DNA from: KK5 sp034043675
GTDB lineage: Bacteria > Pseudomonadota > Gammaproteobacteria > Burkholderiales > Burkholderiaceae_C
Length of the DNA: 64,000 nucleotides
Direction of reading: 5' to 3'
NCBI RefSeq assembly: GCF_034043675.1
Contig: NZ_JAXCLA010000012.1
Span: 1-64,000, forward strand
Within the stretch, counting starts at the first letter, position 1. Every line of letters starts with the position of its first letter. The translations under genes were made by a program, and so were the position numbers. Of the stretch, positions 33,975-42,820 are shown piece by piece. Below the pieces are notes generated by a model. The model was not told where the DNA came from and did not search any database. It was given only the letters and a program-made list of their open reading frames with translations.

Positions 33975-35033
33975 ATGAACATGCCGCCGCCGCTCCACTT
34001 CGACAGCCCCGCCGTGCTGGTGCTGCTGCCGCTGGCGCTGCTGCCGCTGTGGTCGCGCGCCGGCCGGCCGCTGAAGAACGCCTGGGTGGCGCTGCTGCCG
34101 CGCGACCGCGCGTCCGAGAACCTGCAGCGCGGGCTGCGCGCCGCGGCGGTGCTGGCACTGGCGCTGCTGGTCCTCGTGCTGGCCGGGCCGTACTGGCCCG
34201 AGTACACGGTGGAGAAGGTCGGCCGTGGTGCCGAAATCGTGCTGGTGCTGGACCGCAGTCGCAGCATGGACCAGGGCTTCGCCGGCACCGGCCGCAAGCC
34301 CGGCGGCACGCCCGAGAAGGTCACGCCCGAGGCGCTGGACCGCTACGTCCACATGCAGGGCAACCGCGACCGCGACCCCAAGGGCCAGGTGGCGCGCCGG
34401 CTGCTCGCGGACTTCACCGCCGGCCGGCCCAACGACCGCTTCGGCATGATCGCCTTCAGCACCCTGCCGCTGCGGGTGCTGGACTTCACGCAGAAGAACG
34501 AGGCCATCCAGGGCGCCATCGCCGCCGGCAATATCGGCCGCGGCCTGTCGGAGACGAACATCGGCCTGGCGCTGCTGATGGCGCTGTCCTACTTCGAGGG
34601 CCGGCCCTACACCGGCTCGCGCATCGTGATGCTGGTGTCCGACGGCGGCGACCGGCTCGACCCCAATGTGCGCGAGAACATCGCCAACGCCGCCCGCAAG
34701 CAGCGCGTGGCCATCTACTGGCTCTACCTGCGCTCGGCCAACAGCCCCGGCCTGGAGCCCGAGAACACCGACGCCGACGACGACACGGTGCCCGAGCACA
34801 CCTTGCACCGCTTCTTCGAATCGCTGGGCACGCCCTACCACCCCTACGAGGCCGACAACGACCAGGACCTGCAGAAAGCCATCGAGGACGTCAACCGCAT
34901 GGAGAACCTGCCGATCACCTACCTCGACACCGTGGCCCGCCGCGATCTCTCGCCCTACGGCTACGCCGCAGCGCTGCTGTGCGTGCTGCTGCTGCTCGGC
35001 GCACGGATGATGGAGCTGCGCCGATGGGCATGA
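33975..35033 (+). CDS. mxaC: MxaC, von Willebrand factor A protein
   Basis: Membrane-anchored vWA protein of 352 residues. Two N-terminal hydrophobic segments (VLVLLPLALLPLW; AAAVLALALLVLVLAGPYW), a vWA domain with the MIDAS pattern DRSRSMD and later LVSDGGD, and a C-terminal transmembrane helix (AAALLCVLLLLGAR). It acts in the MxaRSACKL maturation machinery. The stop overlaps the start of mxaK by 4 bases. Confidence 0.88.
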   Translation: MNMPPPLHFDSPAVLVLLPLALLPLWSRAGRPLKNAWVALLPRDRASENLQRGLRAAAVLALALLVLVLAGPYWPEYTVEKVGRGAEIVLVLDRSRSMDQGFAGTGRKPGGTPEKVTPEALDRYVHMQGNRDRDPKGQVARRLLADFTAGRPNDRFGMIAFSTLPLRVLDFTQKNEAIQGAIAAGNIGRGLSETNIGLALLMALSYFEGRPYTGSRIVMLVSDGGDRLDPNVRENIANAARKQRVAIYWLYLRSANSPGLEPENTDADDDTVPEHTLHRFFESLGTPYHPYEADNDQDLQKAIEDVNRMENLPITYLDTVARRDLSPYGYAAALLCVLLLLGARMMELRRWA

Positions 35034-35584
35034 GCACGACGAACTTCGCCACCCGCCGCCGCACGCGCGTCGTGCTGGCCCTGCTCGCGCTGCTGATCCT
35101 GGCCATGATCTGGGAGCTGGTGCAACTGCAGCGCCTGCACGCGCTGAACGCGCAGATCGCCGCGCCCGGCACCGCCGCGCTGCCGGCCGATGCCCCGCCC
35201 GAGCTGCGCTTCGCCCAGGCCCATGCGCTGGCCGCCGCCGGGCAGCGCGAACCGGCGCTGAACCAGTACCGCGCGCTGCAGGGCGACACGCCGCTGGGCC
35301 AGGCGGCGCGCTACAACAGCGCCAACCTGCTGCTGCACCAGGCGCTGGAGATCCGCGCCGGCCCGCAGCCGGGCCAGGCGATCCCGCTGATCGAGTTGGC
35401 CAAGGAAACCTATCGCGACCTGCTGCGCCAGGATCCCGGCCGCTGGGACGCCCGCTACAACCTCGAACGCGCCCAACGCCTGCTGCCCGATCCCGAGGAA
35501 GTCGAGGACACCGCGCCCGACGCCAAGCGCGACGCTGAACGGGCGGCCACGACGATGCGCGGCTACTCGCCAGGTCTTCCGTGA
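35030..35584 (+). CDS. mxaK: MxaK, membrane-anchored maturation protein
   Basis: Protein of 184 residues with one N-terminal transmembrane helix (VVLALLALLILAMIWELV) and a periplasmic alpha-helical part with tetratricopeptide-like character (LRFAQAHALAAAGQREPALNQYRAL; GRWDARYNLERAQRLLPD). Its size, position and partial TPR nature fit MxaK. ATG 35030 overlaps the mxaC stop; an ATG two codons earlier is an alternative. The stop overlaps the GTG of mxaL. Confidence 0.82.
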   Translation: MSTTNFATRRRTRVVLALLALLILAMIWELVQLQRLHALNAQIAAPGTAALPADAPPELRFAQAHALAAAGQREPALNQYRALQGDTPLGQAARYNSANLLLHQALEIRAGPQPGQAIPLIELAKETYRDLLRQDPGRWDARYNLERAQRLLPDPEEVEDTAPDAKRDAERAATTMRGYSPGLP

Positions 35585-36591
35585 ACTGGCTGGCCCACCT
35601 CTGGAGCGAGCGCCGCGATGCGCTGCTTCTGGCCGCCGCCGCGCTGGCGCTGGCCGCCACCTTCCTGAACCCGGGGCTGACGCTGGGCCGGCCGCTGTTC
35701 GACGAGGTCGTCGTGCTCGACATCACGCAGAGCATGAACGTCACCGACCGGGTGCTCGACGGCAAGCCCGTCTCGCGCCTGGCCTTCGCCAAGCATGCGC
35801 TGCGGCAGTCGTTGCTGGACCTGCCCTGCGGCTCGCGCGTCGGCTGGGGCGTGTTCACCGAGTACCGCTCCTTCCTGCTGCTGGCGCCGATCGAGGTCTG
35901 CGGCAACCTGAACGAGCTGCGCGCGACCCTGGACCACATCGACGTGCAGATGGCCTGGGCTGGCAACAGCGAGGTGTCCAAGGCGATCCACAGCGGCCTG
36001 GGTATCGCCGGTGCGCTGCCGGAGAAGCCGGCGCTCATCTTCATCACCGACGGCCAGGAGGCGCCGCCGCTGAACCCCAAGTACCGGCCCCATTTCGACG
36101 ACAAGCCAGGCGAGATCCCGGGGCTGATCGTCGGCGTCGGCGATCCGTCCAAGTCCTCGCCGATCCCCAAGACGGACCCGATGGGCCGGCCGCTGGGCTT
36201 CTGGAAGGCTGACGAGGTGCTGCAGACCGACCCGCGCAGCCGCGGCCGCGGCGCCAGCGTCGGCAACGAGCAACTGGTGGACGACGCCGGCGCTGCGGCA
36301 CCCGCGCCCGCGCTGGGCGCCACGCCGGGCCGCGAGCACCTGTCCTCGCTGCGCGAACCCTACCTGCGCCTGTTGGCCGACGAGCGCGGCCTGGGCTTCC
36401 ACCGGCTGGAGAGCGCCGAGGGCCTGTCCGAGGCGCTGCGCGCGCGGGCGCTGGCGCGGACGGTCAGCGCGCGGGCTGACGGCCGGGTGGCATTGGCCGT
36501 GCTGGCGCTGGGGCTGTTGCTGTGGACGGAGGGCGCCGGCACGTTCGTGGCGATGATGGTCACCGGTTTAGCCATCAGGAGACGACGATGA
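35581..36591 (+). CDS. mxaL: MxaL, von Willebrand factor A protein
   Basis: Protein of 336 residues, GTG start at 35581 overlapping the mxaK stop by 4 bases. One N-terminal hydrophobic segment (LLLAAAALALAATFL), then a vWA domain with MIDAS pattern LDITQSMN (DxTxS) and IFITDGQEAPP, and a C-terminal hydrophobic helix (VALAVLALGLLLW). It is the second vWA protein of the maturation set. Its stop overlaps the start of the pterin dehydratase by 4 bases, linking methanol dehydrogenase maturation and H4MPT genes in one transcript. Confidence 0.87.
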   Translation: MNWLAHLWSERRDALLLAAAALALAATFLNPGLTLGRPLFDEVVVLDITQSMNVTDRVLDGKPVSRLAFAKHALRQSLLDLPCGSRVGWGVFTEYRSFLLLAPIEVCGNLNELRATLDHIDVQMAWAGNSEVSKAIHSGLGIAGALPEKPALIFITDGQEAPPLNPKYRPHFDDKPGEIPGLIVGVGDPSKSSPIPKTDPMGRPLGFWKADEVLQTDPRSRGRGASVGNEQLVDDAGAAAPAPALGATPGREHLSSLREPYLRLLADERGLGFHRLESAEGLSEALRARALARTVSARADGRVALAVLALGLLLWTEGAGTFVAMMVTGLAIRRRR

Positions 36592-36980
36592 GCCAATGGC
36601 GAAGGAAGTCGACCGCCGACGAGGTCTACGCGGCCGAGGAGATCGAGGCGCGGCTGAAGGACGAGCTGCCGCACTGGTACCTGGAGGATGGCTGGATCCG
36701 CCGCAAGTACAAGACCAGCGGCTGGAAGGGCACGCTGATGGTCGTCAACACGGTCGGCCACCTGGCCGAGGCGGCCTGGCACCACCCGGATCTGACCGTC
36801 TCCTACGCCTTCGTCACCGTCAAGCTGATGAACCACGCCGCCAAGGGCATCACCGAGAAGGACTTCGCGCTGGCCGCGAAGATCGAGGAGGTGGTGATGT
36901 GGCGGCCCGGCGCGGTGGAGGGCGCGGCGCTGGAGGGCACGCCCGACGACCCGCGCTTCAAGTACGTCAAATACGACTGA
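36588..36980 (+). CDS. Pterin-4a-carbinolamine dehydratase-like protein
   Basis: Protein of 130 residues of the PCD/DCoH family. The hallmark region is FVTVKLMNHAAKGITEKDFALAAKIEEV, and AEAAWHHPDLTVSYAFVTV holds the catalytic His residues. The classical enzyme recycles oxidised pterin cofactor; in this place it may handle a methanopterin carbinolamine, which is inference. ATG 36588 is preceded by AGGAGA. It is the last gene of the moxR-led operon. A 70-base gap with a palindrome and a sigma-54-type promoter follows. Confidence 0.8.
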   Translation: MSQWRRKSTADEVYAAEEIEARLKDELPHWYLEDGWIRRKYKTSGWKGTLMVVNTVGHLAEAAWHHPDLTVSYAFVTVKLMNHAAKGITEKDFALAAKIEEVVMWRPGAVEGAALEGTPDDPRFKYVKYD

Positions 36981-37004
36981 ACACAGTGTCCCCCGTCCGG
37001 GACA
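36981..37004 (+). promoter_or_regulatory. Putative operator before mptG
   Basis: Contains a perfect inverted repeat TGTCCC-N6-GGGACA (36987-37004). The stretch 36981-37000 (ACACAGTGTC followed by CCCCGTCCGG) recurs with four changes at 61392-61411 before fhcB. Such TGTC/GACA dyads are a common form for activators of the NtrC class and for other dimeric regulators. Confidence 0.55.
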
Positions 37005-37022
37005 TTCGGGCGCCCGTGCAGG

Positions 37023-37038
37023 CGGAACGCGCCTTGCT
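37023..37038 (+). promoter_or_regulatory. Candidate sigma-54 promoter of the mptG operon
   Basis: The sequence CGGAACGCGCCTTGCT fits the -24/-12 consensus at 8 of 10 positions, with GG (37024-37025) and GC (37036-37037) exactly 10 bases apart. The predicted transcription start is close to the mptG ATG (37051), giving a very short or absent leader. The dyad 36987-37004 lies 19 bases upstream. Confidence 0.55.
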
Positions 37039-37050
37039 TTATCCCGAGTC

Positions 37051-38061
37051 ATGACAACGGCAACCTCCGACGACCGCGCCATCGGCATCCGCGCCCCGGG
37101 CCGCCTGCACCTGGGCTTCCTGGACCCGGCCGGCACCCTGGGCCGGCGCTTCGGCAGCCTGGGCCTGGTGATCGACGGCTTCGAGACCGAGGTGGAGCTG
37201 GCGGGCGCGGGCGCCGACGAGTGGCGGGCCGCAGACGCGGCCGCCGAGGCCGAGCTGGAGCGCGCCGCCCGCTACCTGGCGCTGCTGCGCGAGCACACCG
37301 GCTGCCTGGCGCCGCTGCGCGTGACGCTCAAGCGGGTGCTGCCGCCGCATGCCGGCTTCGGCTCCGGCACGCAGCTGGCGTTGGCGCTGGGCCGGGCCTT
37401 CGCGCGCTGGCACCGGCTGGATCTGTCCAGCCTGACCCTGGCGCACTGGCTGGCGCGCGGCCTGCGCTCGGGCATCGGCATCGCCGGCTTCGACCAGGGC
37501 GGCCTGCTGATGGACGGCGGCCCCGGTGCCGACGGCCGGCCGGCACCGCTGCTGTCGCGCATCGCCTTCCCGGAGGCCTGGCGCGTGCTGGTCGTGCAGG
37601 ACGAGCGGCGCCGCGGCCTCTCCGGCGCGCAGGAGAAGCAGGCCATCGCCGCGCTGCCGCCGTTCCCCGAGGCGCTCTCCGCCGACATCTGCCACCAGGT
37701 GCTGATGCGCGTGCTGCCGGCGGCGGCCGGCGCCGAGTTCGCGCCCTTCGCGGCCGGCGTCAACCGCGTCCAGCAACTGCTGGGCGACCACTTCGCGCCG
37801 GCCCAGGGCGGCAGCGCCTACACGAGCCCGGCGGTGGAGCGCGCCATCGCCTGGCTGCACGACGCCAGCGGTGGCGAGGCCGCCATCGGCCAGAGCTCCT
37901 GGGGGCCGACCGGCTTCGCGATCGTGTCCTCACTCGCGCGGGCCGAGGCGCTGGCGGAGGGCGTCCAGGCGCTGCTGCCGGCCGGCGCCAGCGTGCGCAT
38001 CGTGCGCGGCCTGAACCGCGGCGCGCTGGTGACCGAATCCACTCCTTGCCTCATCGAATGA
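37051..38061 (+). CDS. mptG: beta-Ribofuranosylaminobenzene 5'-phosphate synthase
   Basis: GHMP-kinase-superfamily enzyme of 336 residues that joins 4-hydroxybenzoate or 4-aminobenzoate with phosphoribosyl diphosphate in the first step of the H4MPT-specific pathway. Visible are APGRLHLGFLDPAG at the N-terminus and the GHMP glycine loop PPHAGFGSGTQLALALG; the C-terminal QSSWGPTGFAIV is family-typical. Known in methylotrophs as Orf4. ATG 37051 is the only suitable start. The stop overlaps mtdB by 4 bases. Confidence 0.92.
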   Translation: MTTATSDDRAIGIRAPGRLHLGFLDPAGTLGRRFGSLGLVIDGFETEVELAGAGADEWRAADAAAEAELERAARYLALLREHTGCLAPLRVTLKRVLPPHAGFGSGTQLALALGRAFARWHRLDLSSLTLAHWLARGLRSGIGIAGFDQGGLLMDGGPGADGRPAPLLSRIAFPEAWRVLVVQDERRRGLSGAQEKQAIAALPPFPEALSADICHQVLMRVLPAAAGAEFAPFAAGVNRVQQLLGDHFAPAQGGSAYTSPAVERAIAWLHDASGGEAAIGQSSWGPTGFAIVSSLARAEALAEGVQALLPAGASVRIVRGLNRGALVTESTPCLIE

Positions 38062-38993
38062 CTATCCCCATGGAACGCCCTTACATCCTCCACATGTTCA
38101 CCCCGGGCAAGCAGATGAGCCCCTTCGACGTCAACATGGCTGCCGACGCCGGCTACCAGGTGCTGGCGCCCTATTGCGAGGTCGACCTGGCCAACGTCAC
38201 CGCGCTGACGCAGGACGCGATCTTTTCCCGCGGCCCCAAGGGCGTGACGCGCACCGGCATCTTCATCGGCGGTCGCGACGCGCTGCTGGCCGCCGACATG
38301 CTGAAGCAGTCCGCCGCGGCGATGTTCAAGCCCTTCGTCGTCTCGCTGATGGCCGACCCCAGCGGCGCCTACACGACCGCCGCCGCCATGGTCGCCTGCG
38401 TCGAGGCCGCGCTGAAGAAGCACCACCAGTGCGGGCTGGACGGCCTGCGCGTGCTGGTGATGGGCGGCCTGGGCCCGGTCGGGCGCATCGCCGGCGTGCT
38501 GGCCGCGCAGGCGGGCGCGCAGGTGAGCCTGTCCAGCCGCAGCGGCGTGGACCTGGCCGAGGAAGGCGCGCACGAGACCGGCACGCGCTTCGGCGTGACC
38601 CTGCACGGCGTCTCCGGCAAGAACAAGGAGCTGGTGCGCCAGTCGCTGGCCGAGGCGGACGTGGTGCTGACCTGCGCCGCCGCGGGTGTGCAGGTGGTGG
38701 CGCCGGACGACCTGCCCTTCGCGCCCAAGGTCAAGGTGGCGGCCGACGTCAACGCGGTCGCGCCGGAAGGCTTCGCCGGCGTCGGCGTGATGGACGACGG
38801 CAAGCCGGTGGCCGGCACGCAGGGTGCGGTGGGCATCGGCGCGCTGGCGATCGGCAACGTCAAGTACCAGACCCAGCACCGGCTGCTGGTGCGCATGCGC
38901 GAGTCGGAGAAGGCCGTCAGCCTGAGCTTCGGCGATGCCTTCGAGACCGCGCGGGCCTATCTGGCTGAACAGGCCGCGAAGGCCGCCGGCTGA
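38058..38993 (+). CDS. mtdB: NAD(P)-dependent methylene-H4MPT dehydrogenase
   Basis: Cytosolic enzyme of 311 residues that oxidises methylene-H4MPT to methenyl-H4MPT. N-terminal catalytic region (ILHMFTPGKQMSPFDVNMA), and a Rossmann nucleotide-binding loop VLVMGGLGPVGRIAGVLAAQ with SRSG after strand 2. It lacks resemblance to FolD. The start ATG 38058 overlaps the mptG stop; another ATG at 38070 is possible. It overlaps the ATP-grasp gene by 1 base. Confidence 0.93.
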   Translation: MTIPMERPYILHMFTPGKQMSPFDVNMAADAGYQVLAPYCEVDLANVTALTQDAIFSRGPKGVTRTGIFIGGRDALLAADMLKQSAAAMFKPFVVSLMADPSGAYTTAAAMVACVEAALKKHHQCGLDGLRVLVMGGLGPVGRIAGVLAAQAGAQVSLSSRSGVDLAEEGAHETGTRFGVTLHGVSGKNKELVRQSLAEADVVLTCAAAGVQVVAPDDLPFAPKVKVAADVNAVAPEGFAGVGVMDDGKPVAGTQGAVGIGALAIGNVKYQTQHRLLVRMRESEKAVSLSFGDAFETARAYLAEQAAKAAG

Positions 38994-40015
38994 TGCGCAT
39001 CGCCGTCGCCGGCCTGTCGGCGCGCCTGATGGCCGAGGCCGCGGCGCGTGCGGGGCATGAGGTGGTCGCGCTGGACCTGTTCGGCGACCTGGACACCCGC
39101 GCCGCCGCCGTCGAATGGCACGGCATCGGCGAGCCGGCCGAGTTGCGCATCGACGGCGCGCGGCTGCTCGATGCGCTGCAGGGCAGCGGCGCGCAGGCCT
39201 GGATCGCCGGCAGCGGCTTCGAGGCCCAGCCGGCACTCTTGGCGCGGGCCGCGGCGCTGTGCCCCCTGCTCGGCACGGCACCCGAAGATGCCGCCCGCAT
39301 CCGCGAGCCGGCGCTGTTCTTCGGCCTGCTGACCGCCTGCGACATCGAGCATCCGCGCTGGGGCGTGGAGGTGCCGCGCGACGGCCGGCCCTGGCTGCGC
39401 AAGAACGCCTGGGCCTGCGGTGGCACGCACGTGGAGCGTGTGGCGGCCGGCGCGCGCCAGCCCTCGCCGCACCACTACTTCCAGCAGGAGGTCGCCGGCC
39501 CGGCGATGTCCGCCACCTTCGAGGCCGACGGGCGCTGCGCCACCGTGCTTGGGGTCAACGAGATGATCCTCGCGCCGGGCTCCTTTGCCTTTCGCGGCGT
39601 GATCGGCCCTGTGCCGGTGCCGCCGGCGCTAACGCGCAAGATCGACGGCATCGTCCAGCGGCTGACGGAGAGTTTCCGGCTGCGCGGCCCGTGCAGCCTC
39701 GATTTCATCCGCACCGGCGAGGCCTCGCTGAGCGCGCTGGAAGTGAACGCGCGGCCGCCGGCCAGCATGGCGCTCTATCCCGCCAACGGCGAAGTGCGCG
39801 GCCTGGAGACCGTCTTCGCCCGCCGTGCCGGCGAGATCACGCGCAGCCTGGCCAAGCCCGGCGTCCATGATGTGCCGCAGCCGGGCACGCGCTACGCGGC
39901 CGGCGATCCGGTCTGCAGCGTCTCGGCCGCCGGACCCGATGCGGCGGCCGTGCGCGCGAAGCTGGCCGCGGCGCGCGAAGCCTTGCTCGATTCCCTGGAG
40001 AAGTCCCATGTCTGA
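38993..40015 (+). CDS. ATP-grasp-like protein of the H4MPT cluster
   Basis: Protein of 340 residues. The N-terminal Rossmann-like part (RIAVAGLSARLMAEAAARAGHEVVALDLF) and the metal-binding end of the fold (CSLDFIRTGEASLSALEVNARPPASM) identify an ATP-grasp carboxylate-amine ligase type. It is conserved in methylotrophs with unknown exact role in the pathway, possibly attachment of side chains to H4MPT or methylofuran. Located between mtdB and mch, overlapping both by 1 and 8 bases. It is one of three ATP-grasp genes in the island. Confidence 0.8.
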   Translation: MRIAVAGLSARLMAEAAARAGHEVVALDLFGDLDTRAAAVEWHGIGEPAELRIDGARLLDALQGSGAQAWIAGSGFEAQPALLARAAALCPLLGTAPEDAARIREPALFFGLLTACDIEHPRWGVEVPRDGRPWLRKNAWACGGTHVERVAAGARQPSPHHYFQQEVAGPAMSATFEADGRCATVLGVNEMILAPGSFAFRGVIGPVPVPPALTRKIDGIVQRLTESFRLRGPCSLDFIRTGEASLSALEVNARPPASMALYPANGEVRGLETVFARRAGEITRSLAKPGVHDVPQPGTRYAAGDPVCSVSAAGPDAAAVRAKLAAAREALLDSLEKSHV

Positions 40016-40994
40016 GAAGCTCAGCGTCAATGCTGGCGCGCGTCACGCGGTCGAACGCCTGATCGCGGAGGCCGACGCACTGGAAGTCGCCGTCCGGCGC
40101 GATGAGGCCACCGGCGTGACGATCGTCGATGCCGGCATCGAGGTGCGCGGCAGCACCGCCGCCGGCCTGCTGATCGCCGAGATCTGCATGGGCGGGCTCG
40201 GCCATGCCGGCCTGCATGCCGCGGGTGCCGAGACGGGCTGGCCGACCTGGATCGAGGTGCGCAGCTCGCAGCCAGTGACGGCCTGCCTGGCCAGCCAGTA
40301 CGCCGGCTGGAGTCTCGCCGCCAGCAAGGAGGAAACGGGCGGCAAGAAGTTCTTCTCGCTGGGCTCCGGCCCGGCCCGCGCGCTGGCCGCCAAGGAGGCG
40401 CTGTTCACCGAGCTGGGCTACCGCGACCGGGCCGACCGCGGCGTTCTCGTGATGGAGGTGGACCGCTTCCCACCACCGGTGATCCTGAACAAACTGCTGC
40501 ACGACTGCGGCCTCGCGCCCGAGGGTCTGACCGTGGTCCTGACGCCGACGACCAGCCTCGCCGGCACGGCGCAGATCGTCGGCCGCGTGCTGGAGACGGC
40601 GCTGCACAAGGCTCACACCCTGGGCTTCGACCTGCACCGCATCGTCGAAGGCGTGGCCAGCGCGCCGCTGCCCGCACCGAGCCCGGACGGCGGCGTGGCC
40701 ATGGGCCGCACGAACGACGCGATCCTCTATGGCGGCCGTGTCCATCTGACGGTGCGTGGCGAGGACGAGGCCGCGCAGGCGTTGGCGCGGAATCTTCCTT
40801 CGACCAACTCGCCCGACCACGGCCGCTCCTTCGCCGAGATCTTCAAGGACGCTGGCTACGACTTCTACAAGATCGATGGCGGCCTGTTCGCGCCGGCCGA
40901 GGTGTGGGTCAGCAACCTGGACAGCGGGCGGACCTGGCATGCCGGCCGGCTCGACGTGGCCTTGCTGCGCGGACTCTGGCTGGAAGAGGCTTGA
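40008..40994 (+). CDS. mch: Methenyl-H4MPT cyclohydrolase
   Basis: Enzyme of 328 residues that hydrolyses methenyl-H4MPT to formyl-H4MPT. Family features include GAETGWPTWIEVRSSQPVTACLASQYAGW, KKFFSLGSGPARALA and the C-terminal YDFYKIDGGLFAPAEVWVSNLDSG. Length and order fit bacterial and archaeal Mch. The ATG overlaps the preceding stop by 8 bases and the next gene by 1. Confidence 0.95.
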   Translation: MSEKLSVNAGARHAVERLIAEADALEVAVRRDEATGVTIVDAGIEVRGSTAAGLLIAEICMGGLGHAGLHAAGAETGWPTWIEVRSSQPVTACLASQYAGWSLAASKEETGGKKFFSLGSGPARALAAKEALFTELGYRDRADRGVLVMEVDRFPPPVILNKLLHDCGLAPEGLTVVLTPTTSLAGTAQIVGRVLETALHKAHTLGFDLHRIVEGVASAPLPAPSPDGGVAMGRTNDAILYGGRVHLTVRGEDEAAQALARNLPSTNSPDHGRSFAEIFKDAGYDFYKIDGGLFAPAEVWVSNLDSGRTWHAGRLDVALLRGLWLEEA

Positions 40995-41917
40995 TGAGGA
41001 TCGCGATCTTCACTGACGAGACCGGCTGGCACACCCGCCAGCTGCAGGCGGCGCTGCGCGCGCGCGGTGCGGTCGGGCGCTGCATCGACCTGGCCGATTG
41101 CCACATCGACACCACGGCGGCCTGGCACGGCCTGGCCATCCCCGGCTTCGGCCGCGAGCTACCGGCGGCGGCGCTGGTGCGCGGCATCGCCGGCGGCAGC
41201 TTCGAGCAGGTGACCAAGCGCCTGGGCGTGCTGCATGCGCTGCGCGAGCTGGGCGTGCCGGTCTACAACGACGCGCGGGCGATCGAGCGCAGCGTCGACA
41301 AGTCGATGACCAGCCTGCTGCTGCACGCGGCCGGCGTGCCGACGCCGCCGACCTGGGCCACCGAGTCGCCGGCCCAGGCGCAACGCATCGTGATGCGCGA
41401 GAGCGCCGCCGGCCACGCGCTGGTGCTGAAGCCGCTGTTCGGCTCGCAGGGCAAGGGGCTGCAGCTGATCGGCCAGGTCGATGGCGTCCACCACCCGCTG
41501 CCGGATCTGAGCAAAGGCTATGGTGGCCTCGCCTACCTGCAGCGCTTCATCCCGCCGGCCACCGAGCCGGGCTACGACTGGCGCGTGCTGGTCGTCGGCG
41601 GGCGGGCGGTGACGGCGATGCGGCGCGTCAGCGCGCACTGGGTGCACAACGTCGCGCAGGGCGCGCGCTGCCAGCCGGCGCCGCTGACACAAGCGCTGGC
41701 GCAGCGAGCCGAGGCCGCGGCCGCCGCGCTGGACATGGACTACGCCGGCGTCGACCTGATGCCTGCGGCAGGCGGTGCCATCCAGGTGATCGAGGTCAAC
41801 GGCGTGGCCGCCTGGCAGGGACTGCAGCGGGTGACCGGCTTCAACATCGCGCAGGCGATCGTCGACGACCTGCTGGATCGCAAGCTCGCCGGCCTGGCGC
41901 CCGCGCGCATGGCATGA
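40994..41917 (+). CDS. orf5: RimK-type ATP-grasp ligase (Orf5-like)
   Basis: Protein of 307 residues of the RimK/MptN-like ATP-grasp family: substrate domain with VYNDARAIERSVDKSMTSLLL, central HALVLKPLFGSQGKGLQLI, and metal site MDYAGVDLMPAAGGAIQVIEVN. Relatives add glutamate to coenzyme F420 or H4MPT; by context it probably glutamylates a C1 cofactor. It follows mch, as Orf5 does in Methylobacterium. Start ATG 40994. Confidence 0.85.
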   Translation: MRIAIFTDETGWHTRQLQAALRARGAVGRCIDLADCHIDTTAAWHGLAIPGFGRELPAAALVRGIAGGSFEQVTKRLGVLHALRELGVPVYNDARAIERSVDKSMTSLLLHAAGVPTPPTWATESPAQAQRIVMRESAAGHALVLKPLFGSQGKGLQLIGQVDGVHHPLPDLSKGYGGLAYLQRFIPPATEPGYDWRVLVVGGRAVTAMRRVSAHWVHNVAQGARCQPAPLTQALAQRAEAAAAALDMDYAGVDLMPAAGGAIQVIEVNGVAAWQGLQRVTGFNIAQAIVDDLLDRKLAGLAPARMA

Positions 41918-41924
41918 ACACGCG

Positions 41925-42770
41925 ATGAACGCTCGCGATGCCTTCCTGCGCGCCTGCACCCTGGACGTCGCGGTGCGCAAGCCGGGCAACGTCAGCGTTC
42001 ACTCCGCCGGCCACCGGATGCAGGCGCAGCAGTTCCTGGACAGCGCGCAGGCGGCGGCCGGGCCGCTGTTCGAGCGGGGTTCCGGCGTCGGCGAGCGGAT
42101 CGAAGGTGCGGTGCGCGCCAGCTGGGCTGCCGCCGGCTGCAATACCAACCTGGGCATCGTGCTGCTCTGCGCGCCGCTGGCGGTGGCCGTCGAGCGGCAT
42201 GGCGAGGCGACGCCGGCCGCGCTGGAGGCGGTACTGTCCATGCTGGATCTGGACGATGCCCGCGCGGCCTACCGCGGCATCGCGCAGGCCAATCCCGGCG
42301 GGCTCGGCTCGGCCGAGGCGGAGGACGTCCATGCCGAGCCCGGCGTCGGCCTGCGCGCGGGAATGGCGCTGGCGGCCGATCGCGACCTGATCGCGCGCCA
42401 GTACCGCGACGGCTATGCGGACGTCTTCGCGCGCGTGCCGCCGGCGCCGCCCGAGGGCCGCCCGGAGGCCGCGGTGCAGGCCGTCTACCTCGACTGGCTC
42501 GGCACATTTCCCGATTCACACATTGTTCGAAAACACGGCATCGCCGTCGCACAGACTGTCATGGCCGTGGCGCAGCGCTGGCGCGCCCGCGCGGCGGCCG
42601 GCGAGGCGCTGGACGGGTCGCCCGAGTTCGCCGCCTGGGACGAAGCGCTGAAATCCCGGGGCATCAATCCCGGCACGACGGCCGATCTGACCGTGGCGAC
42701 GCTGATGCTGTCCTTTCTCCGGGCGGGTGGCACGGATCGTGATAACTCCCCCCTTGCGCCGGCCGTTTGA
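41925..42770 (+). CDS. orf7: CitG/MdcB-family triphosphoribosyl transferase-like protein (Orf7)
   Basis: Protein of 281 residues resembling triphosphoribosyl-dephospho-CoA synthase (KPGNVSVHSAGHRMQAQQF; GCNTNLGIVLLCAPLA; PGTTADLTVATLML). In the H4MPT cluster it corresponds to Orf7, whose function in cofactor formation is unresolved. The gene is 7 bases after orf5. A 50-base gap containing only the ribosome-binding site separates it from fae. Confidence 0.85.
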   Translation: MNARDAFLRACTLDVAVRKPGNVSVHSAGHRMQAQQFLDSAQAAAGPLFERGSGVGERIEGAVRASWAAAGCNTNLGIVLLCAPLAVAVERHGEATPAALEAVLSMLDLDDARAAYRGIAQANPGGLGSAEAEDVHAEPGVGLRAGMALAADRDLIARQYRDGYADVFARVPPAPPEGRPEAAVQAVYLDWLGTFPDSHIVRKHGIAVAQTVMAVAQRWRARAAAGEALDGSPEFAAWDEALKSRGINPGTTADLTVATLMLSFLRAGGTDRDNSPLAPAV

Positions 42771-42820
42771 ACCGCCGGTGGTTCGATCCCTCATCAGATA
42801 CGCAAGGAGACGTGGAAATC

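Noticed and set aside
30970..34158. Very long minus-strand frame (1062 codons) opposite moxR-mxaA
   Set aside because: It is a shadow frame produced by high GC; its sequence is Arg/Ala/Gly-rich without domains, while the plus strand codes for recognisable Mxa proteins.
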